DNA of 64,000 nucleotides from Rhodobacter sp. (GTDB taxonomy: Bacteria; Pseudomonadota; Alphaproteobacteria; Rhodobacterales; Rhodobacteraceae), in NCBI GenBank assembly GCA_027484985.1, contig JAIXRW010000034.1, positions 62,001 through 126,000 of the forward strand, read 5' to 3'. Position 1 is the stretch's first letter. Every line of letters begins with the position of its first letter. A program made the position numbers and the translations under genes. Under the pieces are notes generated by a model, which saw only the letters and a list, made by a program, of their open reading frames with translations, was not told the DNA's origin and ran no database searches. Shown here piece after piece: positions 1 to 10,224 of the stretch.

Positions 1-932
1 GCTTTCTGGCGGGGGATGCGTCGGACCGCAGTTATGACCGGCTGGTGCGCGGGGCAGGCAGCGCCGTGCTGATGGATGCGCCGCCGGGCAAGGGCGACGA
101 TCCGGCGGTGTTCGCCGCCGTGGCAGCGCATCTGGCGGGGTTGGGGCTGTCGCCCCCGCGGGTGCTGGCGGCGGATTACGAGAACGGGTTTCTGCTGCTG
201 GAGGACCTGGGCGACGGGCTGTTTGCGCGGTTGCTGGAGCGCGAGCCGGAACGGGAGGCTGCGCTTTACGCGGCGGCGGTTGATGTGCTGGTGGCGGTGC
301 AGGCGGCACCTGCGATGGCGGGACTGCCCGACCTTTCGGCAGGCGATTGGGCGCGGGCGGCGGAGTTTGCGTTCGGCTGGTGGCGCTATGGCGTGACCGG
401 CGAGGATGGGGGCGATCTGTCGGTGCTAGCGCGGCTGATCGGGGCCTATGCGGACGGGCCGCGGGTGATGGTCTTGCGCGATTATCACGCGGAAAACCTG
501 CTGTGGTTGCCGGAACGGGCGGGGGTGGCGCGGGTCGGGTTGCTCGATTTCCAATTGGCGCAGATGGGGCAGCCGGCCTATGACCTTGTATCCTTGTTGC
601 AGGATGCGCGGCGGGATGTTTCGCCGGAAACCGAGGCGGCGATGGTGGCGCGGTTTCAGGCAGCCACGGGGGCGGACGGGTTCGAACTGGCTTATGCGAT
701 CTGGGGCGCACAGCGGGCGTTGCGGATTTTAGGCGTATTCGCGCGGCTGTGCCTGAAGGCGGGCAAGGCGGGGTATTTGGGGTTGATGCCGCGCGTCTGG
801 GGGCAGTTGCAGCGCAATCTGGCGCATCCGGCGCTGGCGGAACTGGCGGCGGTTTGCGCGGCGCTGCCTGTGCCGGACGCGGAAAACATCGGGAAGGTCA
901 GGGCGAAATGCGGCACGATGGCTTTGCGGTGA
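1..932 (+). CDS. amgK: N-acetylmuramate/N-acetylglucosamine kinase AmgK (5' end outside window)
   Basis: Cytoplasmic sugar kinase of the aminoglycoside-phosphotransferase fold. With MurU it returns cell-wall MurNAc to UDP-MurNAc, bypassing de novo synthesis, which is the route targeted by fosfomycin. The reading frame is open from base 3 and begins FLAGDASDRSYDRL, the usual AmgK N-terminal block, so only the first few residues are missing; a GTG at 45 is internal. The catalytic-loop signature reads RDYHAENLLW and the metal-binding aspartate lies in GLLDFQLAQMG. The next gene, murU, overlaps the 3' end, and this pairing is the main reason for choosing AmgK over a generic phosphotransferase. 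Confidence 0.85.
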   Translation, partial: FLAGDASDRSYDRLVRGAGSAVLMDAPPGKGDDPAVFAAVAAHLAGLGLSPPRVLAADYENGFLLLEDLGDGLFARLLEREPEREAALYAAAVDVLVAVQAAPAMAGLPDLSAGDWARAAEFAFGWWRYGVTGEDGGDLSVLARLIGAYADGPRVMVLRDYHAENLLWLPERAGVARVGLLDFQLAQMGQPAYDLVSLLQDARRDVSPETEAAMVARFQAATGADGFELAYAIWGAQRALRILGVFARLCLKAGKAGYLGLMPRVWGQLQRNLAHPALAELAAVCAALPVPDAENIGKVRAKCGTMALR

Positions 933-1588
933 TGCTGTTCGCGGCGGGGTTCGGCACGCGGATGGGGCAGCTTACCGCCGACCGGCCGAAACCGATGATC
1001 GAGGTGGCGGGAAAGCCGCTGATCGACCATGCGCTGGCGGTGGCGGAAGGCGCGAAGCGGATCGTCGCCAATGTGCACTATAGGCCCGAGACGCTGGTTT
1101 CGCACTTGCATGCGCGGGGGGTGGCGGTCAGCCGCGAGGACCCGATTCTGGAAACGGGGGGCGGGCTGCGGGCGGCGCTGGCGTTGCTGGGGGATGACCC
1201 CGTGATGACGCTGAATACCGATGCGGTCTGGACGGGGGAGAACCCGCTTTCTCAACTGGCGGCTGTGTGGGATGCTGGGCGGATGGACGGGTTGCTGCTG
1301 CTGTTGCCGGACGCGGCGGTGGGGAAAGGTGCGGGGGATTTCGTGATGGATGCGACAGGGCGGCTGACCCGTGCCAGGGGGGGGCGGGGGCAGGTCTATC
1401 TGGGGGCGCAGATTTTGCGGACCGAGGGGCTTTCGGCCATAACAGAGACGGTTTTTTCATTGAACCTGCTGTGGGACAAGATGATTGCCGAGGGGCGGCT
1501 TTACGGTGTGGTGCATCGCGGCGGGTGGTGTGATGTGGGCCATCCGGCAGGCATTGCCGAGGCCGAAGCGATGTTGGCGCGGGCATGA
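908..1588 (+). CDS. murU: N-acetylmuramate alpha-1-phosphate uridylyltransferase MurU
   Basis: Nucleotidyltransferase that joins UTP and MurNAc-1-phosphate to UDP-MurNAc, the step after AmgK. 226 aa from ATG 908, which has AGGGCGA just upstream. An ATG at 932, overlapping the amgK stop by one base, is the alternative and would remove eight residues. The nucleotide-binding signature AAGFGTRMG is near the N-terminus, followed by PKPMIEVAGKPLIDH with the conserved lysine, and NTDAVW with the metal-binding aspartate. It overlaps amgK by 25 bases and addB by 4 (ATGA), consistent with one transcript. Other sugar-1-phosphate nucleotidyltransferases look similar; the neighbour decides the call. Confidence 0.85.
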   Translation: MRHDGFAVMLFAAGFGTRMGQLTADRPKPMIEVAGKPLIDHALAVAEGAKRIVANVHYRPETLVSHLHARGVAVSREDPILETGGGLRAALALLGDDPVMTLNTDAVWTGENPLSQLAAVWDAGRMDGLLLLLPDAAVGKGAGDFVMDATGRLTRARGGRGQVYLGAQILRTEGLSAITETVFSLNLLWDKMIAEGRLYGVVHRGGWCDVGHPAGIAEAEAMLARA

Positions 1589-4479
1589 AGGGGATTTACG
1601 CGCTGGCGCCGGGGGTGGATTTTCCGGCGGCTTTGGTGGCGGGGCTGCGCGACCGGTTGGCGGGGCAACCGCCCGAGGCGATGGCGGGGGTAACGCTGTA
1701 TCTGAACACCGCCCGCATGCGGCGGCGGGTGCAGGAATTGCTGGTGGCGGCGGGGGCGGGATATCTGCCGCGCCTGCGGCTGGTGACGGATATCGGGCAG
1801 GATATGCTGCTGGCGGGGGTGCCGCCTGCGGTTTCGGCGCTGCGGCGGCGGCTGGAACTGACGCAACTGGTGGCGCGGCTGCTGGAGGGGCAGCCCGATC
1901 TGGCACCACGGGCGGCGCTGTATGATCTGGCGGATTCACTCGCCACGCTGATGGACGAGATGCAGGGCGAGGGCGTGACGCCCGCGCAGGTGGCAGCGGT
2001 GGATGTTTCGGAACATTCGGCGCATTGGGCGCGGACCAAGGCGTTTCTGGGCATTGTCGCGCCGTTCTTTCAGGGAGCGGCGCCCGACGCGCAGGCGCGG
2101 TTGCGGATGCTGGTGGAGCGGCTGGCCGAGGTGTGGCAGGCAAACCCGCCGCAGGGGCCGGTAATCGTGGCGGGGTCAACCGGATCGCGCGGGACGACGG
2201 CGCGGCTGATGCAGGCGGTGGCGAGATTGCCGCAGGGGGTGCTTGTGCTGCCCGGTTACGATTTCGACATGCCTGCCGGCGTGTGGGAAGCGATGGGCGA
2301 TGCCATGACCGCCGAGGACCACCCGCAGTTCCGCTATCGGCGGCTGATGGATGTGCTGGATTTCGGCCCAAACGATGTGGCGGTTTGGCATGAAATGCCA
2401 GTGCCGGATGCGGGGCGGAACAAGCTGTTGTCATTGTCGCTGCGGCCTGCGCCGGTGACGGACCAATGGCTGACCGAAGGCGCGGGTCTGCCCGATCTGA
2501 TGATGGCCACGCGGGATATGGTGCTGGTCGAGGCGCAGACGCCGCGGGGCGAGGCGCTGGCGATTGCGCTGGCAATGCGCGAGGCGGTGGAAAACGGAGT
2601 GAGGGTGGCGCTGATCTCGCCCGACCGGATGCTGACGCGGCAGGTGACGGCGGCGCTGGACCGCTGGGGGATTTTGCCCGACGATTCGGCGGGGCGTCCG
2701 CTGGCGCTTTCGCCGCCGGGGCGCTTCTTGCGGCAGGTGGCCGGGCTGATGGGGGGGAAGCTGACCTCGGACGGGCTGCTGGCGCTGCTGAAGCATCCGC
2801 TGGCGCTGCCTGCGGGGGAACGGGGGCCGCATCTGCTGCTGACGCGGGCGCTGGAACTGCAATTGCGGCGGAAGGGGCCTGCCTTTCCCGACGGGTGTTT
2901 CCTGCGGGCATGGGCGGCGGCGCAAAAGGATGAAGGCGCTGTCGCGTGGGGGGCGGCGCTGGGCGCGGCGCTGGAGGCGTTGGCGGGGGCGGGCGAGGCG
3001 GCCTTGGCCGGGCATGTGGCGCTGCATCTGCGGGTGGCCGAGGCGCTGGGTGGCACCGGATTGTGGGACAAGGAAGCGGGCATCGCCGCGCGGGCGGTGA
3101 TGGACGAGTTGGCGGCCGAGGCGGATGCGGGTGGCGTGCTGGGTGTGGCCGATTACCGCGACCTGTTCGAGGCGGTGGTGGCCAAGGGCGAGGTGCGCGA
3201 GAGCGTGACACCCCATCCCGGTACGATGATCTGGGGCACGCTGGAGGCGCGGGTTCAGGGGGCCGAGATGGTTATTCTGGGCGGGTTGAACGATGGCGTC
3301 TGGCCCAAGCTGCCGGAACCCGACCCGTGGCTGAACCGCAAGATGCGTAAGGATGCGGGGTTGCTGCTGCCCGAACGGCAAATTGGGCTTTCGGCGCATG
3401 ATTACCAGCAGGCGGTTGCAGCCCCCCGTGTGATGCTGACGCGGGCCACGCGGAATGCCGAGGCCGAAACCGTGCCGTCACGCTGGCTGAACCGGCTGAC
3501 CAACCTGATGGAAGGTTTGCCGCAGAAGAACGGCAAGGCGGCGCTTGAGGCGATGCGGGCGCGGGGGCGGGTCTGGGTGAAGCGGGCCGTGGCGTTGGAG
3601 CAGCCTGCGGCGGTGGTGGCGCCTGCACGGCGGCCTTCGCCCCGGCCGCCCGCCGAGGTGCGGCCAAAAGAGCTGGCGGTGACGCGGATCGGGCTGCTGA
3701 TCCGCGATCCTTATGCGATTTATGCGCAATATGTGCTGCGGCTGCGGGCGCTTGACCCGCTGCGCCCCGAGGCGGATGCGGCGCTGCGGGGGCAGGTGTT
3801 GCACAAGATTCTGGAAGGCTTTGCCGAGGGCAGGGTCGAGGGCGAGGACCGCGTATCGGCAAAGGCGCGGCTGCTGGATGTGGCGCGGGCCGTGCTGGCG
3901 GCGAACACGCCATGGCCAGCGGCGCGGGCGCTGTGGCTGGCGCGGCTGGAGCGGGCGGCGGATTATTTCCTGAGCTTTGACGCGACATTCGGGGGGGTTC
4001 CGGCCAAGCTGGAGAAAGAGGGGCGGGTGCCGCTGACGGGGCTGCCGTTTACGGTGAAGGGCACGCCTGACCGGATCGACATTTTGCCGGACGGGCGGTT
4101 GCACATCATCGATTACAAGACAGGAACGCCGCCGACCAAGGAACAGCAAAAGCTGTTCGACAAGCAGTTGTTGCTGGCCGCCGCGATGGCAGAGCGCGAC
4201 GGGTTCAAGGGGCTGGAAGGGCGCGAGGTGGCGCGGATCACCTATGTCGGGCTGGGCACGAACCCGAAGCTTGAGGCGACCGATATCACGCCTGCGGTGA
4301 CGGGCGAGGTGTGGGAGGGGCTGCACAAGCTGATCGGGCATTATCTGGACCACGCGACCGGATTCACCGCACGCCGTGCCGTCTATAAGGAGCGGTTCGA
4401 AGGCGATTACGACCACCTGTCGCGCTATGGCGAATGGGAGACGAGCGACGAAGCGTCAGGCGAGGATGTGGGCAAATGA
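1585..4479 (+). CDS. addB: Double-strand break repair protein AddB
   Basis: 964-aa subunit of the AddAB helicase-nuclease, which resects double-strand breaks for RecA-dependent repair and is the functional counterpart of RecBCD. The start ATG overlaps the murU stop in ATGA. The N-terminal two thirds is the inactive-helicase-like scaffold: around residue 196 the sequence GSTGSRGTT sits where a Walker A might be but lacks its lysine. The C-terminus carries the PD-(D/E)XK nuclease, with the Asp-Tyr-Lys triplet at about residues 843-845 (IIDYKTGTPP) and an upstream GTPDRIDIL block. Length and position directly before addA fit the alphaproteobacterial AddB family. Confidence 0.93.
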   Translation: MKGIYALAPGVDFPAALVAGLRDRLAGQPPEAMAGVTLYLNTARMRRRVQELLVAAGAGYLPRLRLVTDIGQDMLLAGVPPAVSALRRRLELTQLVARLLEGQPDLAPRAALYDLADSLATLMDEMQGEGVTPAQVAAVDVSEHSAHWARTKAFLGIVAPFFQGAAPDAQARLRMLVERLAEVWQANPPQGPVIVAGSTGSRGTTARLMQAVARLPQGVLVLPGYDFDMPAGVWEAMGDAMTAEDHPQFRYRRLMDVLDFGPNDVAVWHEMPVPDAGRNKLLSLSLRPAPVTDQWLTEGAGLPDLMMATRDMVLVEAQTPRGEALAIALAMREAVENGVRVALISPDRMLTRQVTAALDRWGILPDDSAGRPLALSPPGRFLRQVAGLMGGKLTSDGLLALLKHPLALPAGERGPHLLLTRALELQLRRKGPAFPDGCFLRAWAAAQKDEGAVAWGAALGAALEALAGAGEAALAGHVALHLRVAEALGGTGLWDKEAGIAARAVMDELAAEADAGGVLGVADYRDLFEAVVAKGEVRESVTPHPGTMIWGTLEARVQGAEMVILGGLNDGVWPKLPEPDPWLNRKMRKDAGLLLPERQIGLSAHDYQQAVAAPRVMLTRATRNAEAETVPSRWLNRLTNLMEGLPQKNGKAALEAMRARGRVWVKRAVALEQPAAVVAPARRPSPRPPAEVRPKELAVTRIGLLIRDPYAIYAQYVLRLRALDPLRPEADAALRGQVLHKILEGFAEGRVEGEDRVSAKARLLDVARAVLAANTPWPAARALWLARLERAADYFLSFDATFGGVPAKLEKEGRVPLTGLPFTVKGTPDRIDILPDGRLHIIDYKTGTPPTKEQQKLFDKQLLLAAAMAERDGFKGLEGREVARITYVGLGTNPKLEATDITPAVTGEVWEGLHKLIGHYLDHATGFTARRAVYKERFEGDYDHLSRYGEWETSDEASGEDVGK

Positions 4480-7400
4480 CGGTGGTTTCGGCATCGGAAC
4501 GGCAGGTGCAGGCATCGCAACCCGAAGCCTCGACCTGGCTTTCGGCCAATGCGGGGTCGGGCAAGACGCGGGTGTTGACCGACCGCGTGGCGCGGCTGCT
4601 GCTGAAAGGGGTCGAGCCGCAGCATATTCTGTGCCTGACCTATACCAAGGCGGCCGCGACCGAGATGCAGAACCGCCTGTTCCGGCGGCTGGGCGCGTGG
4701 GCGATGCTGCCGGCGGCGGAATTGCGCCAGTCGCTGGCCGAACTGGGCGAGGCGGGGCGACTGGATGACAGCGTGCTGGCCGATGCGCGGCGGCTGTTCG
4801 CGCGGGCGATCGAAACGCCGGGGGGGCTGCGGATCCAGACGATCCATTCCTTCTGCGCCACGCTGTTGCGGCGGTTTCCGCTGGAAGCGGGGGTATCGCC
4901 ACAGTTTTCGGAACTGGACGACCGCACGGCGCGGATGCTGCGCGACGAGGTGGTGGAAGGGCTGGCGGAAGAGGGCGATCCGGTCATTGCCGAAGTGGCG
5001 CGGGAATGGACGGGCGAGGAATTCGGCGCGCTGGTGGGGCAGATCGTGGGGAACCGCGACCTTTTCGGCACGGTGCTGACCGAGGCCGAGGCGCGGCTGA
5101 TCTTTGGCGTGAAGCAGGGACAGACGGTTGAGACGCTGCTGGCGGATGTGTTTCTGGGCGACGAGGCGGCATGGATGCCGCAGGTGATTGCCGCGATGCG
5201 GGCGGGATCGGTTACGGATGCAAGGGGGGCGGCCAAGCTGGCGGCGCTGGATTTTGCTGCGCCGACGCCAGGGCTGCTGGTCGATTGCGAAGACCTGTTC
5301 CTATACGGGGCAAAGGCGAAGCAGCCGTTCGGGGCGAAGATCGACGACTTTCCGACCAAGCCCACGCGGGCAGCGCTGGGCGCGGTGCAGGACAAGCTGA
5401 ACCAGTTGATGGCGCGGGTCGAGGCGGCGCGCGGGGTGCGTTGTTCGCTGCGGGCGATGGAGCGGGCGCTGGTGTTGCACCGTTTCGCTGCCGCCTTTTT
5501 GCCGCGCTACGAGGCGCGCAAGGCGGCGCGGGGCTGGCTCGACTTCGACGACCTGATCGACCGCGCGCGGCGGTTGCTGACCGACCCCGGCGTTGCGGCA
5601 TGGGTGCTGTTCCGGCTGGACGGGGGGATTGACCATATCCTTGTGGACGAAGCGCAGGATACCAGCCCCGAACAATGGCGGGTGATCGAAAGCCTTGCCG
5701 CCGAGTTTACCGCCGGAGCCTCGGCCCGTGACGGGGCGCGGACGTTGTTCGTGGTGGGGGACAAGAAACAGTCGATCTATTCATTCCAGGGCGCGGATGT
5801 GGCGGCCTTTGACGAAAAGCAGGGGGCGTTCGAGGGGCGGTTCAGGGCGGTGGGGCGGATGTTCCAGACGCTGCAACTGGAACATTCTTTCCGGTCCTCG
5901 CCCGCCATTCTGCGGGTGGTGGATGATGTGTTCGGCAGCCGCTTCCCCGAGGCGCTGGGCGGGGCGGTGCAGCACATCGCGTTCCGCGACCGGATGCCGG
6001 GGCGGGTGGATTTGTGGCCATTGGTCGAACCTGCGGCCAAGAAACCCGAGGATGACTGGAAGAACCCCGTTGACCTGATTACCGAGGAGCACCATTTCGC
6101 GCGGCTGGCGGAAGATATTGCCAGCGAGATCAAGGCGATGATCGACGGCGGGGTGTGTATTCCGCAAGGCGACAAACCCGACAGGCCCGTGCATGCGGGG
6201 GATTTCCTGATCCTTGTGCAGCGGCGGTCGGAGCTGTTTGCCGAGATCATCCGCGCCTGCAAGGCAAAGGGCTTGCCGATTGCGGGGGCGGACCGGCTGA
6301 AGCTGGGGGCGGAACTGGCGGTGAAGGACATCACGGCGCTGTTGTCGTTTCTGGCGACGCCTGAGGATGATTTGTCACTTGCGGCGGTGCTGCGGTCACC
6401 CCTTGGCGGGTGGAGCGAGGGGGCGCTTTACGGGCTGGCGCAGCCGCGGAAAGGCTATCTGTGGCAGGCATTGCGCGAGCGGGCGGCAGAATTTGCCGAA
6501 ACGCATGACATGCTGGGCGATCTGTTGGGGCAGGCCGATTTTCTGCGGCCCTTCGACCTGATCGAGCGGGCGCTGACGCGGCATGACGGGCGGCGGAGGC
6601 TGCTGGCGCGGCTGGGGGCCGAGGCCGAGGACGGGATCGACGAATTGCTGTCGCAGGCGCTGGCCTATGAACAGACCGATGTGCCCAGTCTGACGGGGTT
6701 CCTGACATGGCTTTCGACCGACGAGGTCGAAGTGAAGCGCCAGATGGACAGCGAGGGGCAGCGCATCCGCGTGATGACGGTGCACGGGGCGAAAGGGCTG
6801 GAAGCGCCCATCGTCATTCTGCCCGATACCTGCGACCGCACGCCCCGCGACCGCGACGAGATTTACGAGGTCGAGGGGCGGCCGGTCTGGAAGGTGGCGG
6901 CAGATGAAAGCCCCGCACCGCTGGCACTGGCCCGGGCCGGGAAGAAGACGCGCGAGCAGGAAGAAAACCTGCGGCTGCTGTATGTGGCGCTGACGCGGGC
7001 GCGGGTGTGGCTGATCGTCTGCGGCGCGGGCGAGGCCAAAGGTGACGGCGCATGGTGGAAACTGGTCGAACAGGGCATGGCGCAGGGGGCGGAAAAGCTG
7101 CACGGCGGGCGGTTGCGGCACAGTTTCGGCGCTTGGCCCGACCCTGTGCGCGTTGCGCCGGTGGCCGAGGCTGTGACCGAATTGCCCGATTGGGCGCGGC
7201 GGGTGGCGGCGCCTGCGGTGCGGGCGGAAAAGCTGCTGTCGCCGTCAGACCTTGGCGGGGCCAAGGCAATTGCGGGGGACGGGCTGGACGAAGATGCGGC
7301 CAAGGCGCGGGGCACGGCACTGCATCTGTTGCTGGAACATCTGCCGGGGGCGGCTGACCCCTTGGCCGTGGCGGCGGCACTGGTGCCCGATGCGGCGCTG

Positions 7401-7811
7401 CGGGGCGAATTGCTGGCCGAAGCGCAGGGGGTGATGGCGGCGCATGGCGCGCTGTTTGCCGAGCCCGCGCTGACCGAGGTGGGGGTGACGGCGGAATTGC
7501 CGATGGGGCGGATGCTGGGCACGATAGACCGGCTGGTTTTGCGCGGCGACCATGTGCTGGCTATCGATTACAAATCGAACCGCGTGGTGCCCGAGCGGGC
7601 CGAGGATGTGCCCGAGGGGATTTTGCGGCAGATGGCGGCCTATGCCCATGCGCTGGAGGCGATCCATCCGGGCAAGCGGGTGGAGGTGGCGGTGTTGTGG
7701 ACACGGACCGCGCAGTTGATGCCGCTGGGGCGCGAGATGCTGCGGGAGGCGCTGGCGCGTTCCACTATGGTTGGAGCGGGCCACCTTGACGTTCCGGCGG
7801 CGCATCCTTAG
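4476..7811 (+). CDS. addA: Double-strand break repair helicase-nuclease AddA
   Basis: 1111-aa UvrD/Rep-type helicase with a C-terminal RecB-like nuclease; the motor subunit of AddAB. The ATG at 4476 overlaps the addB stop (ATGA) and places the Walker A (ANAGSGKT) at residues 24-31; in-frame codons further upstream would add an implausible 14-residue leader. The Walker B-like DEAQD begins at about residue 391, helicase motif [10 protein letters not shown] is near 770, and the nuclease Asp-Tyr-Lys is at about 1031-1033 (AIDYKSNR). It is the last gene of the overlapping amgK-murU-addB-addA string. Confidence 0.95.
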   Translation: MTVVSASERQVQASQPEASTWLSANAGSGKTRVLTDRVARLLLKGVEPQHILCLTYTKAAATEMQNRLFRRLGAWAMLPAAELRQSLAELGEAGRLDDSVLADARRLFARAIETPGGLRIQTIHSFCATLLRRFPLEAGVSPQFSELDDRTARMLRDEVVEGLAEEGDPVIAEVAREWTGEEFGALVGQIVGNRDLFGTVLTEAEARLIFGVKQGQTVETLLADVFLGDEAAWMPQVIAAMRAGSVTDARGAAKLAALDFAAPTPGLLVDCEDLFLYGAKAKQPFGAKIDDFPTKPTRAALGAVQDKLNQLMARVEAARGVRCSLRAMERALVLHRFAAAFLPRYEARKAARGWLDFDDLIDRARRLLTDPGVAAWVLFRLDGGIDHILVDEAQDTSPEQWRVIESLAAEFTAGASARDGARTLFVVGDKKQSIYSFQGADVAAFDEKQGAFEGRFRAVGRMFQTLQLEHSFRSSPAILRVVDDVFGSRFPEALGGAVQHIAFRDRMPGRVDLWPLVEPAAKKPEDDWKNPVDLITEEHHFARLAEDIASEIKAMIDGGVCIPQGDKPDRPVHAGDFLILVQRRSELFAEIIRACKAKGLPIAGADRLKLGAELAVKDITALLSFLATPEDDLSLAAVLRSPLGGWSEGALYGLAQPRKGYLWQALRERAAEFAETHDMLGDLLGQADFLRPFDLIERALTRHDGRRRLLARLGAEAEDGIDELLSQALAYEQTDVPSLTGFLTWLSTDEVEVKRQMDSEGQRIRVMTVHGAKGLEAPIVILPDTCDRTPRDRDEIYEVEGRPVWKVAADESPAPLALARAGKKTREQEENLRLLYVALTRARVWLIVCGAGEAKGDGAWWKLVEQGMAQGAEKLHGGRLRHSFGAWPDPVRVAPVAEAVTELPDWARRVAAPAVRAEKLLSPSDLGGAKAIAGDGLDEDAAKARGTALHLLLEHLPGAADPLAVAAALVPDAALRGELLAEAQGVMAAHGALFAEPALTEVGVTAELPMGRMLGTIDRLVLRGDHVLAIDYKSNRVVPERAEDVPEGILRQMAAYAHALEAIHPGKRVEVAVLWTRTAQLMPLGREMLREALARSTMVGAGHLDVPAAHP

Positions 7812-7845
7812 CTTTGACAGCCGACAATCCCTTTGGAGAATGATG

Positions 7846-8172
7846 ATGGGCAACGCTACCGTCGCCGTGACCGATGCCACCTTTGACGCCGAAGTCCGCC
7901 AGTCGGACGTGCCGGTTGTGGTGGATTTCTGGGCCGAATGGTGCGGGCCGTGCCGCCAGATTGGCCCTTCGCTGGAAGAACTGGCCGTGGAATATGCGGG
8001 CAAGGTCAAGATCGTGAAGGTGAATGTGGACGAGAACCCCGATAGCCCGGCGCAACTGGGCGTGCGCGGGATTCCGGCGCTGTTCCTGTTCAAGAACGGT
8101 CAGGTCGTTTCGAACAAGGTGGGCGCTGCCCCCAAGGCCGCGCTGGCGACCTGGATCCAGTCGGCGATCTGA
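7846..8172 (+). CDS. trxA: Thioredoxin
   Basis: 108-aa cytoplasmic thiol-disulfide reductant with the classical WCGPC active site (cysteines 33 and 36) and the cis-proline block RGIPALFLF. Three ATGs occur in a row (7840, 7843, 7846). The GGAG at 7835-7838 lies seven bases before the third, so 7846 is chosen. It follows addA after 34 bases, an arrangement common in this family of bacteria, and may share its transcript. The single-domain length matches TrxA rather than a membrane-linked or tandem thioredoxin. Confidence 0.93.
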   Translation: MGNATVAVTDATFDAEVRQSDVPVVVDFWAEWCGPCRQIGPSLEELAVEYAGKVKIVKVNVDENPDSPAQLGVRGIPALFLFKNGQVVSNKVGAAPKAALATWIQSAI

Positions 8173-8198
8173 TGCTTGCCCTTTCGGGCGTGATTTCG

Positions 8199-8220
8199 GG
8201 GCGGTCCTGACGGGCCGCCC
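8199..8220 (+). terminator. Possible weak terminator hairpin after trxA
   Basis: GGGCGG (8199-8204) pairs with CCGCCC (8215-8220), with a ten-base loop and only three T residues after it. A smaller GCCC/GGGC hairpin precedes it at about 8178-8189. It lies between trxA and hslV and may separate the two transcripts. The short T tract makes this uncertain. Confidence 0.3.
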
Positions 8221-8241
8221 TTTGGATTTCGGGGGTGTGGG

Positions 8242-8799
8242 ATGGCGGAAGACAGGTTTCCCGGCTGGCACGGCACGACGATTTTGGCCGTGCGGCGCGG
8301 GGGCGAGGTTGTGGTGGCGGGCGACGGGCAGGTGAGCCTGGGGCAGACCGTGATCAAGGGCACGGCGCGCAAGGTGCGGCGGCTGTCGCCCGGCGGGCGC
8401 GATGTGGTGGCGGGATTTGCCGGATCGACGGCGGATGCGTTCACGCTGCTGGAGCGGCTGGAGAAGAAGCTTGAGGCCGCACCGGGGCAATTGGCGCGGG
8501 CTTGCGTTGACCTTGCCAAGGATTGGCGGATGGACAAGTATTTGCGTAACCTTGAAGCCATGCTGATCGTCACGGACGGGCGGGATTTGTATGTTCTGAC
8601 CGGCGCGGGCGATGTGCTGGAACCCGAGCATGATGTGGCGGCAATCGGATCGGGCGGGAATTTCGCGCTGGCCGCGGCGCGGGGGCTGATGCTGACCGAC
8701 ATGACGGCCGAGGATGTGGCGCGCAAGGCGATGGCGATTGCGGCGGATATTTGCGTTTACACGAATGGCAACCTGACGGTCGAGACGATCCGCGGGTGA
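8242..8799 (+). CDS. hslV: ATP-dependent protease proteolytic subunit HslV (ClpQ)
   Basis: 185-aa threonine peptidase that forms the double-hexamer core of the HslVU protease. The mature N-terminal nucleophile should be Thr12 (in HGTTILAVR), so an 11-residue propeptide must be removed; the E. coli enzyme needs only Met removal. The DGQVSLG and [10 protein letters not shown] blocks are typical of the family. hslU follows after 126 bases that hold an array of hairpins, and the two are expected to be co-transcribed. Confidence 0.95.
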   Translation: MAEDRFPGWHGTTILAVRRGGEVVVAGDGQVSLGQTVIKGTARKVRRLSPGGRDVVAGFAGSTADAFTLLERLEKKLEAAPGQLARACVDLAKDWRMDKYLRNLEAMLIVTDGRDLYVLTGAGDVLEPEHDVAAIGSGGNFALAAARGLMLTDMTAEDVARKAMAIAADICVYTNGNLTVETIRG

Positions 8800-8802
8800 A
8801 CG

Positions 8803-8907
8803 GATTTTTCTGCGAAAAATCTGGAAGATGAGTTTTCTGCGAAAACTCGGCTTTGCGGTGATCCTTCGCAGAAGGAGCGGATAACAGGGATTTTCACAGA
8901 AAATCCC
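8803..8907. repeat. Array of four small hairpins between hslV and hslU
   Basis: Four consecutive inverted repeats: 8803-8821 (GATTTTT, loop CTGCG, AAAAATC), 8830-8848 (GAGTTTT, loop CTGCG, AAAACTC), 8862-8876 (TCCTTC, loop GCA, GAAGGA) and 8887-8907 (GGGATTTTC, loop ACA, GAAAATCCC). The first two share the loop CTGCG and the third has its complement CGCAG. All four fall in the 126-base spacer, in front of the hslU ribosome-binding site. They could be RNA processing or stability elements, a related family of intergenic repeats, or an attenuator for hslU. No function is established here. Confidence 0.6.
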
Positions 8908-8925
8908 GTTTCGAGGACGAAGAGC

Positions 8926-10224
8926 ATGACAAACCTGACCCCGCGCGAGATTGTGTCCGAACTTGACCGCTTTATCATCGGGCAGCGCGATGCCAAGCGG
9001 GCGGTGGCGGTGGCGTTGCGGAACCGCTGGCGGCGCAAGTTGCTGGGCGATGATCTGCGGGACGAGGTTTACCCCAAGAACATTCTGATGATCGGGCCGA
9101 CCGGCGTGGGCAAGACCGAGATCAGCCGCAGGCTGGCCAAGCTGGCGCGGGCGCCTTTCCTGAAGGTCGAGGCGACGAAGTTTACCGAAGTGGGCTATGT
9201 GGGCCGCGATGTGGACAGCATCATCCGCGATCTGGTGGATGCGGCCATGGTCGAGACGCGGGCGCGGATGCGCGAGGATGTAAAGGCCAAAGCGCGGGCC
9301 GCCGCCGAGGAGCGGGTGGTCGAGGCGCTGGCGGGCAAGGAGGCGCGGGAACAGACGCGCGAGATGTTCCGCCAGAAGCTGCGCAAAGGCGAACTGGACA
9401 ATACGGTGATCGAGCTTGAGGTGCAGGATGCCACGCCGCCAATGGGCATGTTGCCGGGCGGGAATGGCATGGAATTGCAGATGCAAGGCTTGCAAGACCT
9501 GTTCAAGGCCTTTGGCGGGCGCACGGCCCGCAAGAAGATGACGGTGGCCGACAGTTACGATGTTCTGATCGGGCAAGAGGCCGACAAGCTGCTGGATGAC
9601 GAGGCGGTGAAGGCTGCGGCGTTGGAGGCGGTGCAGGAAAACGGGATCGTCTTTCTGGACGAGATCGACAAGATCTGTGCGCGGGCCGATGCGCGGGGGG
9701 CCGATGTCAGCCGCGAGGGGGTGCAGCGCGACCTGCTGCCCTTGATCGAGGGGACCACGGTTTCGACGAAATACGGGCCGGTCAAGACGGACCATATCCT
9801 GTTCATCGCATCGGGCGCGTTCCATATTGCCAAGCCTTCGGACCTGTTGCCGGAATTGCAGGGGCGTTTGCCGATCCGGGTCGAACTGGGGCCGCTGACG
9901 GAAGAGGATTTCGTGCGCATCCTGACCGAGACGGAAAATGCGCTGACGCGGCAGTATTCGGCCATGCTGGCGACCGAGGGTGTGACGGTAGTCTTTACGC
10001 CTGACGGGATTGCCGCGATTGCCCGCATTGGCGCCGAGGTGAACCGCAGTGTCGAGAATATCGGGGCGCGGCGGCTTTACACCGTGATCGAGCGGGTGTT
10101 CGAAGAGCTTTCTTTCAGCGCGCCGGACCGTTCGGGGGAAACCGTTACGGTAGATGCGGCGTTTGTCGAGGCGAATGTGGGGGCGCTGTCACGATCTGCC
10201 GACCTGTCGCGCTATGTTCTGTAA
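8926..10224 (+). CDS. hslU: ATP-dependent protease ATPase subunit HslU (ClpY)
   Basis: 432-aa AAA+ unfoldase that feeds substrates to HslV. Walker A GPTGVGKT is at residues 57-64 and Walker B IVFLDEID ends near residue 247; the intermediate I domain lies between them. The C-terminal tail LSRYVL is the segment known to insert into HslV and activate it. A GAGGACGAAGAG ribosome-binding stretch precedes ATG 8926. The 3' end overlaps the next gene by 11 bases. Confidence 0.96.
   Translation: MTNLTPREIVSELDRFIIGQRDAKRAVAVALRNRWRRKLLGDDLRDEVYPKNILMIGPTGVGKTEISRRLAKLARAPFLKVEATKFTEVGYVGRDVDSIIRDLVDAAMVETRARMREDVKAKARAAAEERVVEALAGKEAREQTREMFRQKLRKGELDNTVIELEVQDATPPMGMLPGGNGMELQMQGLQDLFKAFGGRTARKKMTVADSYDVLIGQEADKLLDDEAVKAAALEAVQENGIVFLDEIDKICARADARGADVSREGVQRDLLPLIEGTTVSTKYGPVKTDHILFIASGAFHIAKPSDLLPELQGRLPIRVELGPLTEEDFVRILTETENALTRQYSAMLATEGVTVVFTPDGIAAIARIGAEVNRSVENIGARRLYTVIERVFEELSFSAPDRSGETVTVDAAFVEANVGALSRSADLSRYVL

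Noticed and set aside
2161-2210. Possible Walker A in AddB (GSTGSRGTT)
   Set aside because: The essential lysine is absent; alphaproteobacterial AddB proteins usually have a non-functional motif here, so it is not an ATP site.
1457-3211. 584-codon minus-strand open frame opposite addB
   Set aside because: It is a proline-rich shadow of the high-GC addB gene with no recognisable domain or ribosome-binding site; many similar antisense frames occur in the window.
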